NCBI RefSeq assembly: GCF_019049675.1
Contig: NZ_JAFMOW010000064.1
Coordinates: 186,001-250,000 of the forward strand
Length of the DNA: 64,000 nucleotides
Direction of reading: 5' to 3'
From: Rahnella bonaserana
GTDB lineage: Bacteria; Pseudomonadota; Gammaproteobacteria; Enterobacterales; Enterobacteriaceae
Part shown: positions 1-8,651 of the stretch, piece after piece
Position numbering within the stretch: position 1 is the stretch's first letter
Layout: each line of letters starts with the position of its first letter
Translations under genes and position numbers: made by a program
The notes under the pieces: generated by a model
The model's input: the letters and a program-made list of their open reading frames with translations, nothing else
Databases searched by the model: none
What the model was told of the DNA's origin: nothing

Positions 1-1512
1 CGGATTATCCGTAAAGTTGTACAACGCCAGGGATTCTTTGAGCACGCGTGCGCCTTCCGGCCCACTGATCAGCATATGATTGAGCGAAAGCTGAGAGATA
101 AGACGCCAGCGAGTGGCCTGTTTTACCGGCGGTCTGACCGGCAGCGTCGGACGTGTCAGCGCGATAATTTTCATGCCCGCAATCGGCAGTTCTGATTCAA
201 AATCGCCCTCAGGATCGCCGTTACGCATAGCGGCGGGCACATCCCGGTTGGTGCAGGACAGATTCAGACTGACAATATCGCAACCGGGCACCAACGGTTT
301 TTCTCCGCGGTCAGAAAAAGCGATAAACAACGTGGACGCCACGCCCTCATCGAGCAGGGTTTCACGACGCATACATTGCCAGAAAAGCCCGGATTCACCG
401 TTGCTGGCCGAATGATCCAGCCCAAACAGCGGATAGATCGGGCGGGAACGGGTCTCATTGCCCTGCATATCCATCGCACTGACGCTGTCCACAGACCACA
501 CTTCCATTGCATTCTGATAACGGATGTCCGGGATCACCGGATATTCAGCGGTTTCATGGTCAGGCGAAATCGGCTCAGCACGATGCGCGAACAGGTTAAT
601 CGCCGGGGTGCAATTGAGCAGGAACAGATTTTCATCCACCGTACCGGCTATCTTTTCTAGCTGCCGCACCATAGCGCAGCGATTAAATTTCACCACCAGT
701 GACAAATCTGTCTGTCCACCAGCGACCATTGCCGCGGGCAGCGGCATATCAATAAAATGAAACTTTTGCGGGAAGAAGAAATAGTCTTGCAACAAACTGT
801 GCGTTGGCGAAACCCGTGAGTCCCCTGACAACAACCCTTCATCCTCGCCAAAGCCCACGGCATGTATCGCCTGCGGCGACAAGGTATGACAGTGGTCTTG
901 CGCAAAAAGAGACAGGCTCTCCACCTCACTGCACAGCAAGGTATATAAGATGTTAACGATGGTGCTGGCACCACGCAGATGGACCCTCAACGTCTCCGCC
1001 GCCAGGGTAGCTCCCGGCCAGACTGACAGCTGCATTTTCAGGCTCCAGCTCATGTCATCATCATCGAGATGCAGACTGGCTTTATACAGACTGACCGGCT
1101 GAAGTGTCACCGGATAGGTGGTGCGGAAACGACAAATCTGCCCGTTGATCGGATGAGAATATAAAGCGGTACCGGCGTCGATACGGTTACTGGCCGTCAG
1201 CGCACCCACTTTACTATCCGGCAACATTTGCACGATGCACACAGAAGGAAAAGGACGCAGAAACTGCGGTGCCAGAACGGTCAGTAATGCATCGGTGACT
1301 TCAGGCATATCCTCATCGAGTCGCTGCTGAATTTGGGCGGTCACCAGGGCAAAAGACTCAATTATCCGCTCAATATGCGGATCTTCTGAGGTTCCTTCTG
1401 ACATGCCCAAACGTCTGGCGACCTTGGGAAAATGATGTGCGAAGGCCTTCCCCTGCGTTTTCAGGTAAGCGAGTTCATTCTGATAATAAGAAATTAATTT
1501 TTTCGCTAACAT
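1..1512 (-). CDS. tssF: Type VI secretion baseplate subunit TssF (partial)
   Basis: TssF (ImpG/VasA family) is part of the T6SS baseplate wedge on which the contractile sheath is built in the cytoplasm. The frame, read by hand on the minus strand, is open without a stop from the ATG at 1512 to the window edge, so about 504 N-terminal codons are present and the C-terminus is missing; full-length members are near 600 residues. The N-terminus (MLAKKLISYYQNEL) and the following segment with DPHIERIIESFALVTAQIQ are typical of the family. An AGG ribosome-binding site precedes the ATG and the gene starts 12 bases after the tssE stop, so the two are surely cotranscribed. The identification is strengthened by the adjacent tssE, hcp, tssC and tssB. 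Confidence 0.9.
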   Translation of the reverse strand, partial: MLAKKLISYYQNELAYLKTQGKAFAHHFPKVARRLGMSEGTSEDPHIERIIESFALVTAQIQQRLDEDMPEVTDALLTVLAPQFLRPFPSVCIVQMLPDSKVGALTASNRIDAGTALYSHPINGQICRFRTTYPVTLQPVSLYKASLHLDDDDMSWSLKMQLSVWPGATLAAETLRVHLRGASTIVNILYTLLCSEVESLSLFAQDHCHTLSPQAIHAVGFGEDEGLLSGDSRVSPTHSLLQDYFFFPQKFHFIDMPLPAAMVAGGQTDLSLVVKFNRCAMVRQLEKIAGTVDENLFLLNCTPAINLFAHRAEPISPDHETAEYPVIPDIRYQNAMEVWSVDSVSAMDMQGNETRSRPIYPLFGLDHSASNGESGLFWQCMRRETLLDEGVASTLFIAFSDRGEKPLVPGCDIVSLNLSCTNRDVPAAMRNGDPEGDFESELPIAGMKIIALTRPTLPVRPPVKQATRWRLISQLSLNHMLISGPEGARVLKESLALYNFTDNP

Positions 1513-1524
1513 AATTAATACCTG

Positions 1525-1941
1525 TCATTCACGCAGAGAAAATTGACTGATTACATCGTCCCATATAAGCCGGTAGCGAACTTCACCAGTTAAAGTCTCA
1601 GCGTCAATAATGAATGAACACAAACTTCCTTGCTCATTTCCTGGTGTAACACTGATGTTTTTCAACCTCGGCTCAAAGCGTTGTAATGCGATTTCAATAC
1701 GTGACTGCATGATGGCATTACGTTCAAGGCGAGGTGTATTGCTGGCAAATACATCACTCACACCATAATTAAGAATGGATTCATTAATTAATGGCGTTTT
1801 ATCAATTCGATAACTTCTGGGGCGTGAACACAAAAGCAGCAACATCTCTTCAATTAACATGCTGCTTTTGTCTTCGGCCACATCAGGACAGTTTTGGTCT
1901 TTCGGATTATCATCAGACAATTGCTGTAATAAACTTTTCAT
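1525..1941 (-). CDS. tssE: Type VI secretion baseplate subunit TssE (gp25-like)
   Basis: TssE is the T6SS homologue of phage T4 gp25, a small baseplate protein that helps start sheath polymerisation. The open frame extends to 2064, but I chose the ATG at 1941 (138 aa, starting MKSLLQQL) because the extension would run into the hcp coding region and 138 aa fits the family. The C-terminal half carries the gp25/GPW pattern: a conserved R..IE.AL..FEPRL segment at about residues 100-114 and a WDDV segment near the end. It lies between hcp and tssF in one operon. The RBS is weak (GGTGTG), so translation may partly depend on coupling. Confidence 0.88.
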   Translation of the reverse strand: MKSLLQQLSDDNPKDQNCPDVAEDKSSMLIEEMLLLLCSRPRSYRIDKTPLINESILNYGVSDVFASNTPRLERNAIMQSRIEIALQRFEPRLKNISVTPGNEQGSLCSFIIDAETLTGEVRYRLIWDDVISQFSLRE

Positions 1942-1993
1942 TAACACACCATGAAACAGTGCATGCCGAAAGCATGCACTGATGATTTGAAAA

Positions 1994-2485
1994 TTACAGC
2001 CTGGTATTCTCAACCAAACTCCAGCCCACAGGCCCTTGTTTGCTGGTTTTATTGTCTGCCGCAACCATATTGGTTTCGAATTTCATCTGACCAAAGACGA
2101 AGCTCAGATTTTCACGCGGCACTTCACCTTCAGAATAAGCAGCAAAGTTGTAGCTGGTCAGCACACAGTTGGTGTAGATCAACTTCAAAGCTTCAACCAT
2201 TTTCTCGCCCTGGTACAATGCTTTAACAATGGTGATTTGTTTAAGATTGGTGCCCTCAGCAACCATATTAGCCAGTTGAACTGAGGTGGCGTCCATTGAT
2301 TTTGAGAATGAAATCGCATCAAAATTTACGCCATCGCTGTTTACCTGACCGCTGGCATTATCGATTTTTGCAGAGCAATACACACCGAAGTTCATATTCT
2401 CTACAGCAATCCAATCTTTAAAACCTTTATTACTTACGGTGCCTTTAATGCCTTCAATTTGCATAAAAAGGGTTTCAGTAGCCAT
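1994..2485 (-). CDS. hcp: Hcp family T6SS tail-tube protein
   Basis: Hcp (TssD) forms hexameric rings that stack into the inner tube expelled by the contracting sheath; it is also a secreted marker and effector carrier. The 163-aa product has the family length and features: an N-terminal MQIEGIKG strand, the segment around SFSKSMDATS, a central amphipathic helix, and a GPVGWSLVENTRL-like tail. There is no signal peptide, as expected for a T6SS-secreted protein. It sits between tssC and tssE, 29 bases downstream of tssC; an internal hcp is a common arrangement. No C-terminal toxin extension is visible, so this is a structural Hcp. Confidence 0.93.
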   Translation of the reverse strand: MATETLFMQIEGIKGTVSNKGFKDWIAVENMNFGVYCSAKIDNASGQVNSDGVNFDAISFSKSMDATSVQLANMVAEGTNLKQITIVKALYQGEKMVEALKLIYTNCVLTSYNFAAYSEGEVPRENLSFVFGQMKFETNMVAADNKTSKQGPVGWSLVENTRL

Positions 2486-2514
2486 GGTATTTCCTTATAG
2501 TTTTGATTAAATAT

Positions 2515-3996
2515 TTATGCACCGGTTGATGCAGGGAGTTCCGCTACCAGACGCAGCGACATGCTGAGCCCTTCAAGCTGGAAATGCGGTTTTAAATACG
2601 CAACAGCGCGATAACTGCCTGGTGAACCGGGGACATCAACAACTTCCACCACTGCCTCACGCAATGGATGACTGGCTTTAATTGTTGGGCCTACGTTGTC
2701 GGAACCCACCACATATTGGTTGATCCAATTCTGCAGAAAATGCTGGCATTCAGATTTGGACATAAAGCTGCCCACTTTATCGCGCACGATGGATTTTAAA
2801 TAATGAGCAAAGCGCGACGTTGTCATAATATATTGCAACTGGCTGGACAATTTAGCATTTGCATTCGCCAGTTCAGAATCATATTTGCGCGGTTTATTTG
2901 TGGATTGCACAGCGAAGAACGCCGCATAATCCGTGCCTTTGCAATAAACCAATGGAATAAAGCCCAGATCGGCTAATTCTTTTTCGCGACGATCGGAAAT
3001 CGCCACTTCAGTCGGGCATTGCATGACTTTTTCGCCGGTTTGCGAAATATAGTTATAGGTCGGCAAAGATTTGACCAGACCACCGCCTTCGACACCGCGG
3101 ATTGCAGCGCACCAGCCATGTTCTTCAAAAGCATCGACCATGCGGCCCGCTAATTCATACGCGGCATTCACCCACAGATAGCTTGAACCATCATTGTTTT
3201 CTTCAATTTTTTCTTCGAAATTGAAGGCCTCTACAGACACGGTTTTAGCGCCATAAGGCAGGCGCCCGATGACACGCGGCAGTGTTAAACCTACATAGCG
3301 GGAGTCGTCGCTCAGGCGGAATGATTTCCAGCGGGCATAATCGGAGGTATCAAATAACTTGCCCAGATCACGCGGACGCGGCATCTCAGAATATGATCCC
3401 ATACCGAACATGCCAGGATTAGCGGCACTCAGGAAAGGTGCATGTGCTGCGGCAGCGACATGAGAAATCTGTTCCAGCAATTGCAGGTCTTCCGGCATGG
3501 AATCAAATTCGAAATCACCGACAAAAGCAGAATAAGGGTCGCCCCCAAAGGTGCCGTATTCGCTTTCATAAATGCTTTTAAATAAGCAAGACTGATCAAA
3601 ATCGGAGGCCGATTTAAAATCACGCAGCAGCTCTTTCTTCGTGCAGTTAAAAACGCGCACTTTGGTATTTTCTGTTACGCTGCTTTGCACAAGTTTGTGC
3701 AGACCGCGCCAGGAGGATTCCATACGCTGAAATTCCGGCGCCTGGATAATTTTGCTGACCTGGGAAGATAACAATTCATCAATGGCGGCAATGCGGGCTT
3801 CAATGCTTCCCACCAGATCATTAGACACAATGACCGCCCCGGATGCCACTTCAGACAGTAAGTTATCCAGTTGAGTTTTTACTTTATGCCGATCAGATTC
3901 CCGGCGAATGGCCTGGGTATTATCAATAATTTGATCTAAATAATCATTTGATTGCTCAGCCGGGGCTGAAGTATTCATGACCTGAATATCACTCAT
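2515..3996 (-). CDS. tssC: Type VI secretion contractile sheath large subunit TssC (VipB)
   Basis: TssC (ImpC/EvpB/VipB) pairs with TssB to form the contractile sheath. The 493-aa product has the expected length and hallmarks: the N-terminal helix around residues 20-60 that follows the TssB interaction region, the SSWRGLHKLV segment near residue 95, the RFAHYLKSI segment near residue 400, and a C-terminal region ending in ...MSLRLVAELPAS. Its ATG overlaps the tssB stop in an ATGA junction (3993-3996), which suggests translational coupling and matches the 1:1 stoichiometry of the sheath proteins. No signal peptide or membrane segment; a cytoplasmic protein. Confidence 0.95.
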   Translation of the reverse strand: MSDIQVMNTSAPAEQSNDYLDQIIDNTQAIRRESDRHKVKTQLDNLLSEVASGAVIVSNDLVGSIEARIAAIDELLSSQVSKIIQAPEFQRMESSWRGLHKLVQSSVTENTKVRVFNCTKKELLRDFKSASDFDQSCLFKSIYESEYGTFGGDPYSAFVGDFEFDSMPEDLQLLEQISHVAAAAHAPFLSAANPGMFGMGSYSEMPRPRDLGKLFDTSDYARWKSFRLSDDSRYVGLTLPRVIGRLPYGAKTVSVEAFNFEEKIEENNDGSSYLWVNAAYELAGRMVDAFEEHGWCAAIRGVEGGGLVKSLPTYNYISQTGEKVMQCPTEVAISDRREKELADLGFIPLVYCKGTDYAAFFAVQSTNKPRKYDSELANANAKLSSQLQYIMTTSRFAHYLKSIVRDKVGSFMSKSECQHFLQNWINQYVVGSDNVGPTIKASHPLREAVVEVVDVPGSPGSYRAVAYLKPHFQLEGLSMSLRLVAELPASTGA

Positions 3997-4472
3997 TCAG
4001 CGTCTCCTTTTGCAGGGTCTGCGTCTTTATTCAGGCTCTCAAGTAATTCAACCAACTGTTCTTTCAGGCGGTCATTGCTGGCTGTCCGGTTACGCAAATC
4101 GCTCAATTGTTCACGTAATTCAAGCAGTTTGCGCAGAGGCTCAACTTGCATAGCCACATTCTCAGGCGAGAAGTCATCCATACAGTTAAATTCCAGTGAA
4201 ACCGCCATCTGACCTTCTTTTTCCGGTAGTGTGCTTTCGATCAGCATGTCAATTGCCGGGCTCATGCCTTCCATCACATTGTTAAAGTTGTCTTTATCAA
4301 TATGTGTGAAACGACGATCGCGCAGAGGCATTTCATCTTTGGCAAAATCACCAATAACGCCCATAACTAAAGGCAATTCTTTTTTGGATTCTGCTCCGCC
4401 AATTTCCACGTCATAGGTTATTTGAACGCGAGGAGGGCGAGCTTTACTAAGCTTATGTTGTGTGTTACTCAC
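3993..4472 (-). CDS. tssB: Type VI secretion contractile sheath small subunit TssB (VipA)
   Basis: TssB (ImpB/VipA) is the small sheath protein of the T6SS. The 159-aa product has the family signature: an N-terminal RPPRVQITYDVE strand, an ELPLVMGVIGDF segment and a FTHIDKDNFNNVM segment, followed by a charged C-terminal coiled coil (about residues 105-150) ending in acidic residues. It is the first gene of the operon: upstream is a 520-base AT-rich gap and then the divergent umuD, so this is one boundary of the T6SS cluster. An operon promoter should lie within about 200 bases upstream of 4472. Confidence 0.94.
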   Translation of the reverse strand: MSNTQHKLSKARPPRVQITYDVEIGGAESKKELPLVMGVIGDFAKDEMPLRDRRFTHIDKDNFNNVMEGMSPAIDMLIESTLPEKEGQMAVSLEFNCMDDFSPENVAMQVEPLRKLLELREQLSDLRNRTASNDRLKEQLVELLESLNKDADPAKGDAE

Positions 4473-4963
4473 AGATAAATCACCATAATAGAGGGGAGGT
4501 AATTAAAAATACAGCGGCAAGGATAGACAATTGTTTTTTCTTTTTAAATATCTTTCTGCTTACTAATGCATTAACTTTATTTCATTTTTCCATCTAAAAT
4601 CCTTATATTATTAATACGTTACATTTATTTACTTATAAAATATATACAAGGGCACATTTAGAGCCCCCCCCTATCAAATAAGTAAAAAATCGTATAGCAC
4701 CTTATTTGTGGAATTTTTATTTTGCTAAAAATGATTTTCTCTTCACATATTATTTTTGTTTGCGGTTTTCGCAGGAGAAATTGTTTATTGTCTGAAAAAT
4801 AGGTTGGATGAATTGCAGGCCTCATAATTTTACCGTCTCCCGGTCTGAACGCCATTGTACGTCGGGAAATCCAATATCGGCCGGAACACTAAAATTTCTG
4901 TCCACACAGGCAGATAGGATTTTCTTCATCTGACAGGCTTGATCCCTGCCCTCTCAATGTGAA
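4473..4963. other. AT-rich intergenic region between tssB and umuD
   Basis: About 490 bases with no convincing gene. It is markedly more AT-rich than the flanking genes and contains short A/T runs and a run of C residues near 4665. It must hold the promoter of the T6SS operon (minus strand) and leads into the LexA-controlled umuD promoter. AT-rich DNA before a T6SS operon is often a silencing target for H-NS-type proteins; that is inference only. Confidence 0.5.
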
Positions 4964-4983
4964 TACTGTATATAAAACCAGTA
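4964..4983 (+). promoter_or_regulatory. LexA (SOS) box of umuD
   Basis: TACTGTATATAAAACCAGTA has the CTGT half-site and the alternating TA core of the enterobacterial SOS box (TACTGTATATATATACAGTA); the distal half is CCAG instead of ACAG. It ends 9 bases before the umuD ATG, so LexA would cover the promoter and start region. A nearly identical box precedes umuC at 27522. Confidence 0.88.
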
Positions 4984-4992
4984 TCACGAGAA

Positions 4993-5418
4993 ATGAGTAT
5001 GATTTTGTACACACCCGCAGAACATCTGCAAAAAATCACCCTGCCGTTATTCCTGGATCGCGTGCCTTGCGGCTTTCCGTCCCCGGCGCAGGATTACGTG
5101 GAATCGCGGATCGATCTGAACAAGCTGCTGATTGCCCATCCCAGCGCGACCTATTTTATCCGCGTTTCCGGCCATTCGATGAGCGATGCCAACGTCAACG
5201 AAGGCGATTTGCTGGTGGTGGACAGCGCCCTGACAGCGGTTCACGGCGATATCGTGGTGGCGGCGGTGGACGGTGAATTCACGGTGAAAAAATTGCGGAC
5301 TCATCCGCTGCTGCAACTGGTACCGATGAATCCGAATTATCAACCGATCACTTTTCAGGATGAAGAGTCGCTGGAGATATTTGGCGTGGTGACGTTTATT
5401 GTTTACGCTGCGCGGTGA
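4993..5418 (+). CDS. umuD: SOS mutagenesis protein UmuD
   Basis: UmuD is the regulatory subunit of DNA polymerase V; RecA-stimulated self-cleavage gives UmuD', which associates with UmuC. The 141-aa product carries the cleavage dipeptide Cys26-Gly27 in VPCGFPSP, the nucleophile Ser62 in GHSM and the general base Lys99 in FTVKKL, matching E. coli C24-G25, S60 and K97 with a two-residue offset. I chose the ATG at 4993 because it directly follows the LexA box and gives the family length. The oddity is its context: umuC is not downstream (mntP is), but lies alone at 27599 with its own LexA box. Confidence 0.95.
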   Translation: MSMILYTPAEHLQKITLPLFLDRVPCGFPSPAQDYVESRIDLNKLLIAHPSATYFIRVSGHSMSDANVNEGDLLVVDSALTAVHGDIVVAAVDGEFTVKKLRTHPLLQLVPMNPNYQPITFQDEESLEIFGVVTFIVYAAR

Positions 5419-5684
5419 GGAAGCGCGGGGCTGCACCGTTGAGATTCCGTGAATAAAACCGGCTCGCGATAAATCGTTATGATGATTGATGTTTTTCATT
5501 CCTGCCGATGTCATTTTCAGCAATTCGCGGGCATTTCGACCAAATATAGCCTGTGCTAACATTCTTAACCAATACTATAACGCATTGAAAATTATGGTTT
5601 TTTTATTTTAAGTTCTGTGGCAAACTGCGCGCATCTTTTAATAAACAGCCTTTTTTGTTCCCGAAGGCCTGACTGGTCCGTTTT

Positions 5685-6257
5685 ATGCAACTTTACACTA
5701 TCCTCATTCTGGCGTTCGGCATGTCCATGGATGCCTTCGCAGCAGCAATCGGCAAAGGCGCAGCACTGCATCGTCCGCCATTGAAAGAGGCATTACGTAC
5801 CGGACTCATTTTTGGTGTGATCGAAGCGATTACGCCGGTGATCGGCTGGGGTATTGGTCTGGCGGCCAGCCAGTTTATTATGAGCTGGGATCACTGGGTG
5901 GCTTTCACCCTGCTGCTGATCCTCGGTATCCGTATGATTGTGGAAGCCTTTAAAAAAGATACCGCAGAAGAGACAGAAGCGCCGCGTCGCCATGGTTTCT
6001 GGCTGCTGGTCACCACCGCTGTCGCGACCAGTCTGGATGCAATGGCCGTCGGCGTCGGACTGGCTTTCCTTCAGGTGAATATTCTGGTGATGGCGCTGAC
6101 CATTGGCGCGGCCACCACCATTATGGCGACGTCCGGTATGTTGCTGGGTCGTTTTCTCGGTGCGGCGATCGGTAAATGGGCGGAAATCCTCGGTGGCGTG
6201 GTGCTGATTGGCATCGGCACCTCGATTCTGGTCGAGCATCTGGGATTGCTTGGCTGA
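5685..6257 (+). CDS. mntP: Manganese efflux pump MntP
   Basis: MntP (formerly YebN) exports Mn2+ across the inner membrane. The 190-aa product has six predicted membrane segments arranged as an internal repeat, each half carrying an Asp-containing helix: [12 protein letters not shown] near residues 14-25 and [10 protein letters not shown] near residues 116-125. Length and motifs match the family closely. I looked for a yybP-ykoY manganese riboswitch in the 266-base upstream region, known before E. coli mntP, and did not see its conserved core. The gene converges on the small exported-protein gene at 6268. Confidence 0.93.
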   Translation: MQLYTILILAFGMSMDAFAAAIGKGAALHRPPLKEALRTGLIFGVIEAITPVIGWGIGLAASQFIMSWDHWVAFTLLLILGIRMIVEAFKKDTAEETEAPRRHGFWLLVTTAVATSLDAMAVGVGLAFLQVNILVMALTIGAATTIMATSGMLLGRFLGAAIGKWAEILGGVVLIGIGTSILVEHLGLLG

Positions 6258-6267
6258 TCGTGGGGTG

Positions 6268-6834
6268 TTATCTAAAACTCCATTGCACGGTGATAACAAA
6301 AACTGAGGGGATAATAATCCCGCTTTCAACCCCGAAATAATCAGTGAAGTTGTATTGAATGGCGTGATAAATATACGGTGAGAAGCCAATGCCGGTGACT
6401 TTTTTGAAATCGGCATAAGATCCGTCGTCGCCGCAGTGTTTGAAAGCATCAAAAAAGAACTCGCCGGTGTAGCCGTACACGCCCTTAAACACCCAGCCCG
6501 TGTCGCCTTCAGCCCAGTCACGCCGCACCCCTGCTGCGATGCAGCGGTCATCGAAGCTGTTTTTCATCGTACCGACCAACACGCTATATTTTGAATCTTC
6601 AGAGAATTTTCTCTCGACCGAGTAGAAATCGTTATCAAATTTCTCGGTATATTGCCCGTGGTTACCGGTCAGATGGTAAACGAAGGAACCGGTATTAATT
6701 GAATACAGATTTAATTCCTCAGCCTGACCTGCAGGAAGAACAAGTAATAACGGCAGGCATGAAATACCGAAATTTTTTTTGAGCACGTCAGCCACCGCCT
6801 TAATGAAAAAGATCATCGGGGAATCAAACAGCAT
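6268..6834 (-). CDS. Exported protein of unknown family, paralogue 1
   Basis: I do not recognise this family. The 188-aa product starts with a hydrophobic segment ending in a VLPAGQAEE-type signal-peptidase region (around residues 25-40), then a beta-rich domain. It is clearly homologous along its whole mature length to the next gene upstream (6952-7479): both contain LYSINTGSFVYH, VGTMKNSF.DRC, KGVY.YTGEFF, KKVTGIGFSPYIYHA and a terminal VQWSFR or IQWSFR. Two cysteines are conserved (DRC and the later CG), which suggests a disulfide outside the cytoplasm. The short beta-rich body with an aromatic-rich terminus would fit a small outer-membrane barrel, but this is inference. An ATG at 6816 is an alternative start. 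Confidence 0.6.
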   Translation of the reverse strand: MLFDSPMIFFIKAVADVLKKNFGISCLPLLLVLPAGQAEELNLYSINTGSFVYHLTGNHGQYTEKFDNDFYSVERKFSEDSKYSVLVGTMKNSFDDRCIAAGVRRDWAEGDTGWVFKGVYGYTGEFFFDAFKHCGDDGSYADFKKVTGIGFSPYIYHAIQYNFTDYFGVESGIIIPSVFVITVQWSFR

Positions 6835-6951
6835 CAGCCAGACTTTGAGTATAGACGCAGGGAATAAAAAATATCAGGAGGAAATCAGAATGACACTTTA
6901 GTGTATATAAGGAGAATTGATCACATTGAAAAAACTATTTATCTCAGACCT

Positions 6952-7479
6952 TTACCGGAAACTCCACTGGATGCTGGTGGCAAAAATGTCAGGCGCAATG
7001 ATCCCTGCCTCAACGCCGAAGAAAGTAGTCGGGTTGTACTGAAGCGCGTGGTAGATGTAAGGTGAAAAGCCGATGCCGGTGACTTTTTTAAAATCATGAT
7101 ATGACCCGTGATTGCCGCAATCACTGAACGCTTTTGCAAAGAACTCACCGGTGTATGCATAGACCCCTTTTATCATCCAGCTGGAGTTGATTTCGTGTAA
7201 ATCCCTTCTCATCCCCACCGACAAACAGCGATCGTTAAAACTGTTTTTCATCGTGCCCACGAGCATACTGTTCTTCGACTCCTGAGAGAATTTACGCTCA
7301 ACGGAAAAGAACTTATTCTTGAAAATTTCGTTGTAGTCCCCGACATTACCCGTCATATGGTAAACAAAAGAACCGGTATTGATTGAGTATAAACTCAGTT
7401 CGCTGGCATCACTTTTAGCCGCCCCTGGCCCCGTAAAGACCAGAAGCCATAAAAGATTTACCCGGTTAACTCTACGCAT
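6952..7479 (-). CDS. Exported protein of unknown family, paralogue 2
   Basis: The 175-aa product is the tandem paralogue of the gene at 6268-6834. Residues 1-26 form a signal peptide (MRRVNRVNLLWLLVFTGPG..., cleavage likely near ASE); the remainder aligns without gaps of note to its neighbour, with conserved SINTGSFVYHMTGN, VGTMKNSFNDRC, YTGEFF and GIGFSPYIYHALQYN blocks and the same pair of cysteines. The 117-base gap between the paralogues has room for a separate promoter, so they may be expressed under different conditions. Function unknown; periplasmic or outer-membrane location is likely. Confidence 0.6.
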   Translation of the reverse strand: MRRVNRVNLLWLLVFTGPGAAKSDASELSLYSINTGSFVYHMTGNVGDYNEIFKNKFFSVERKFSQESKNSMLVGTMKNSFNDRCLSVGMRRDLHEINSSWMIKGVYAYTGEFFAKAFSDCGNHGSYHDFKKVTGIGFSPYIYHALQYNPTTFFGVEAGIIAPDIFATSIQWSFR

Positions 7480-7748
7480 AAGATGATTATTCCAGCCTCA
7501 GATAATGTATTGAGCCACCGGAAAATTCGTGCCTGTTACCGATGAACTGAATTTATTTAATATCTCTTCAGTGTGTATAAAGGATATTTTTAATACTATT
7601 ATTCTGAGGTGGTGAAACTAAATAAGAGTTAAACAAGGCCGGTCTATACCTTTATTAACGTAAATGTTATTTATGAGCTTTGGATAAATATATCCTTCAT
7701 GGGTAATAGTCGTGGATTATATTATGGTTGTGTTAATTATTCGTGTTT

Positions 7749-8537
7749 TCAAATAGCCATCGCCATCAGCACCGCCAGCAGCAAGATGACATAAATCCGG
7801 GCGTGCAGAACGTCGGGCACGGCTGGAATACACCGGCGGGTAAACAACATGCCGCAAAAACCTGATGCTGTGAGCAGTACCAAAATCTTCAGGCTGATGA
7901 AACCTGAATACCCCGGTGCCGGAACCGCATGCAGCCCCGCCAGGCTATAGGTCACCGCGCCACACACCGCCACGGGAATGGAAAGCGGATTTGCCGCACT
8001 GACACAATCACGCATCTCATGACCATGACGACGCAGCAGCGGCACCGTCATCACACTGCCACCCACGCCCAGCAGCGCCGCCACGACGCCAATGAAAATG
8101 CCCCCCAGCCGTACAGTGGTGCCGGATAATTTTCGCGGCTGTGGCCGGGTGATAAAGCCTTTACGCATCAGGCAATCTGCCAGCGTGATGATCAGATAAA
8201 GGATAAACAGGGCGCGAACCAGCTCATCTTTCAGTAATGCGGCAAGCAGTGAACCACCCACCGCGCCGGCGGCGATAAACCAGACCAGCGGAAACAACAC
8301 GGCGGTATTTAATCTTCCCGCCCGGCCGCTCTGCACGCTGGCCCATCCGGCGTTAAACACCATGACGGCGGTCGACGTCGCCACGGCAATATGCATGGCA
8401 TGTGGCGACAGACCCGGCGGCCCCGCCACGATGTGATACACAAAAGGCACCACAATAAACCCGCCGCCAAAACCAAACAGCACCGTGGTGATGCCTGTCG
8501 TAAAACCCGCCAGAAGAATAATGATGATGTCGTTCAC
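7749..8537 (-). CDS. Sulfite exporter TauE/SafE family membrane protein
   Basis: A 262-aa inner-membrane protein of the TauE/SafE family, which moves sulfite, sulfonates or other organic anions. The open frame reaches 8753, but I placed the start at the GTG at 8537: it follows a GGAG ribosome-binding site by eight bases, gives the family length, and avoids overlap with the divergent araC-type gene. Two repeats typical of the family are visible: GFGGGFIVVPFV near residue 25 and LLGVGGSVMTVPLL near residue 150, plus about eight hydrophobic helices. The substrate cannot be told from sequence; the divergent regulator at 8652 probably controls it. Confidence 0.82.
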   Translation of the reverse strand: MNDIIIILLAGFTTGITTVLFGFGGGFIVVPFVYHIVAGPPGLSPHAMHIAVATSTAVMVFNAGWASVQSGRAGRLNTAVLFPLVWFIAAGAVGGSLLAALLKDELVRALFILYLIITLADCLMRKGFITRPQPRKLSGTTVRLGGIFIGVVAALLGVGGSVMTVPLLRRHGHEMRDCVSAANPLSIPVAVCGAVTYSLAGLHAVPAPGYSGFISLKILVLLTASGFCGMLFTRRCIPAVPDVLHARIYVILLLAVLMAMAI

Positions 8538-8651
8538 GTAACCACTCCGCAAAAAGTCAGGCGGCAAGAGTAGCGGCTTCACCGTGCCCTTCCCATTTTT
8601 GCAGCGCTCATTTACCCTTGCGAATCGGTCAACAAGCAGCCTGAAAATTTT

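Noticed and set aside
4658-4855. 65-codon minus-strand frame in the tssB-umuD gap
   Set aside because: AT-rich low-complexity translation, no ribosome-binding site and no recognisable domain.
5419-5684. Possible yybP-ykoY manganese riboswitch before mntP
   Set aside because: Known before E. coli mntP, but the conserved core was not found in this 266-base leader.
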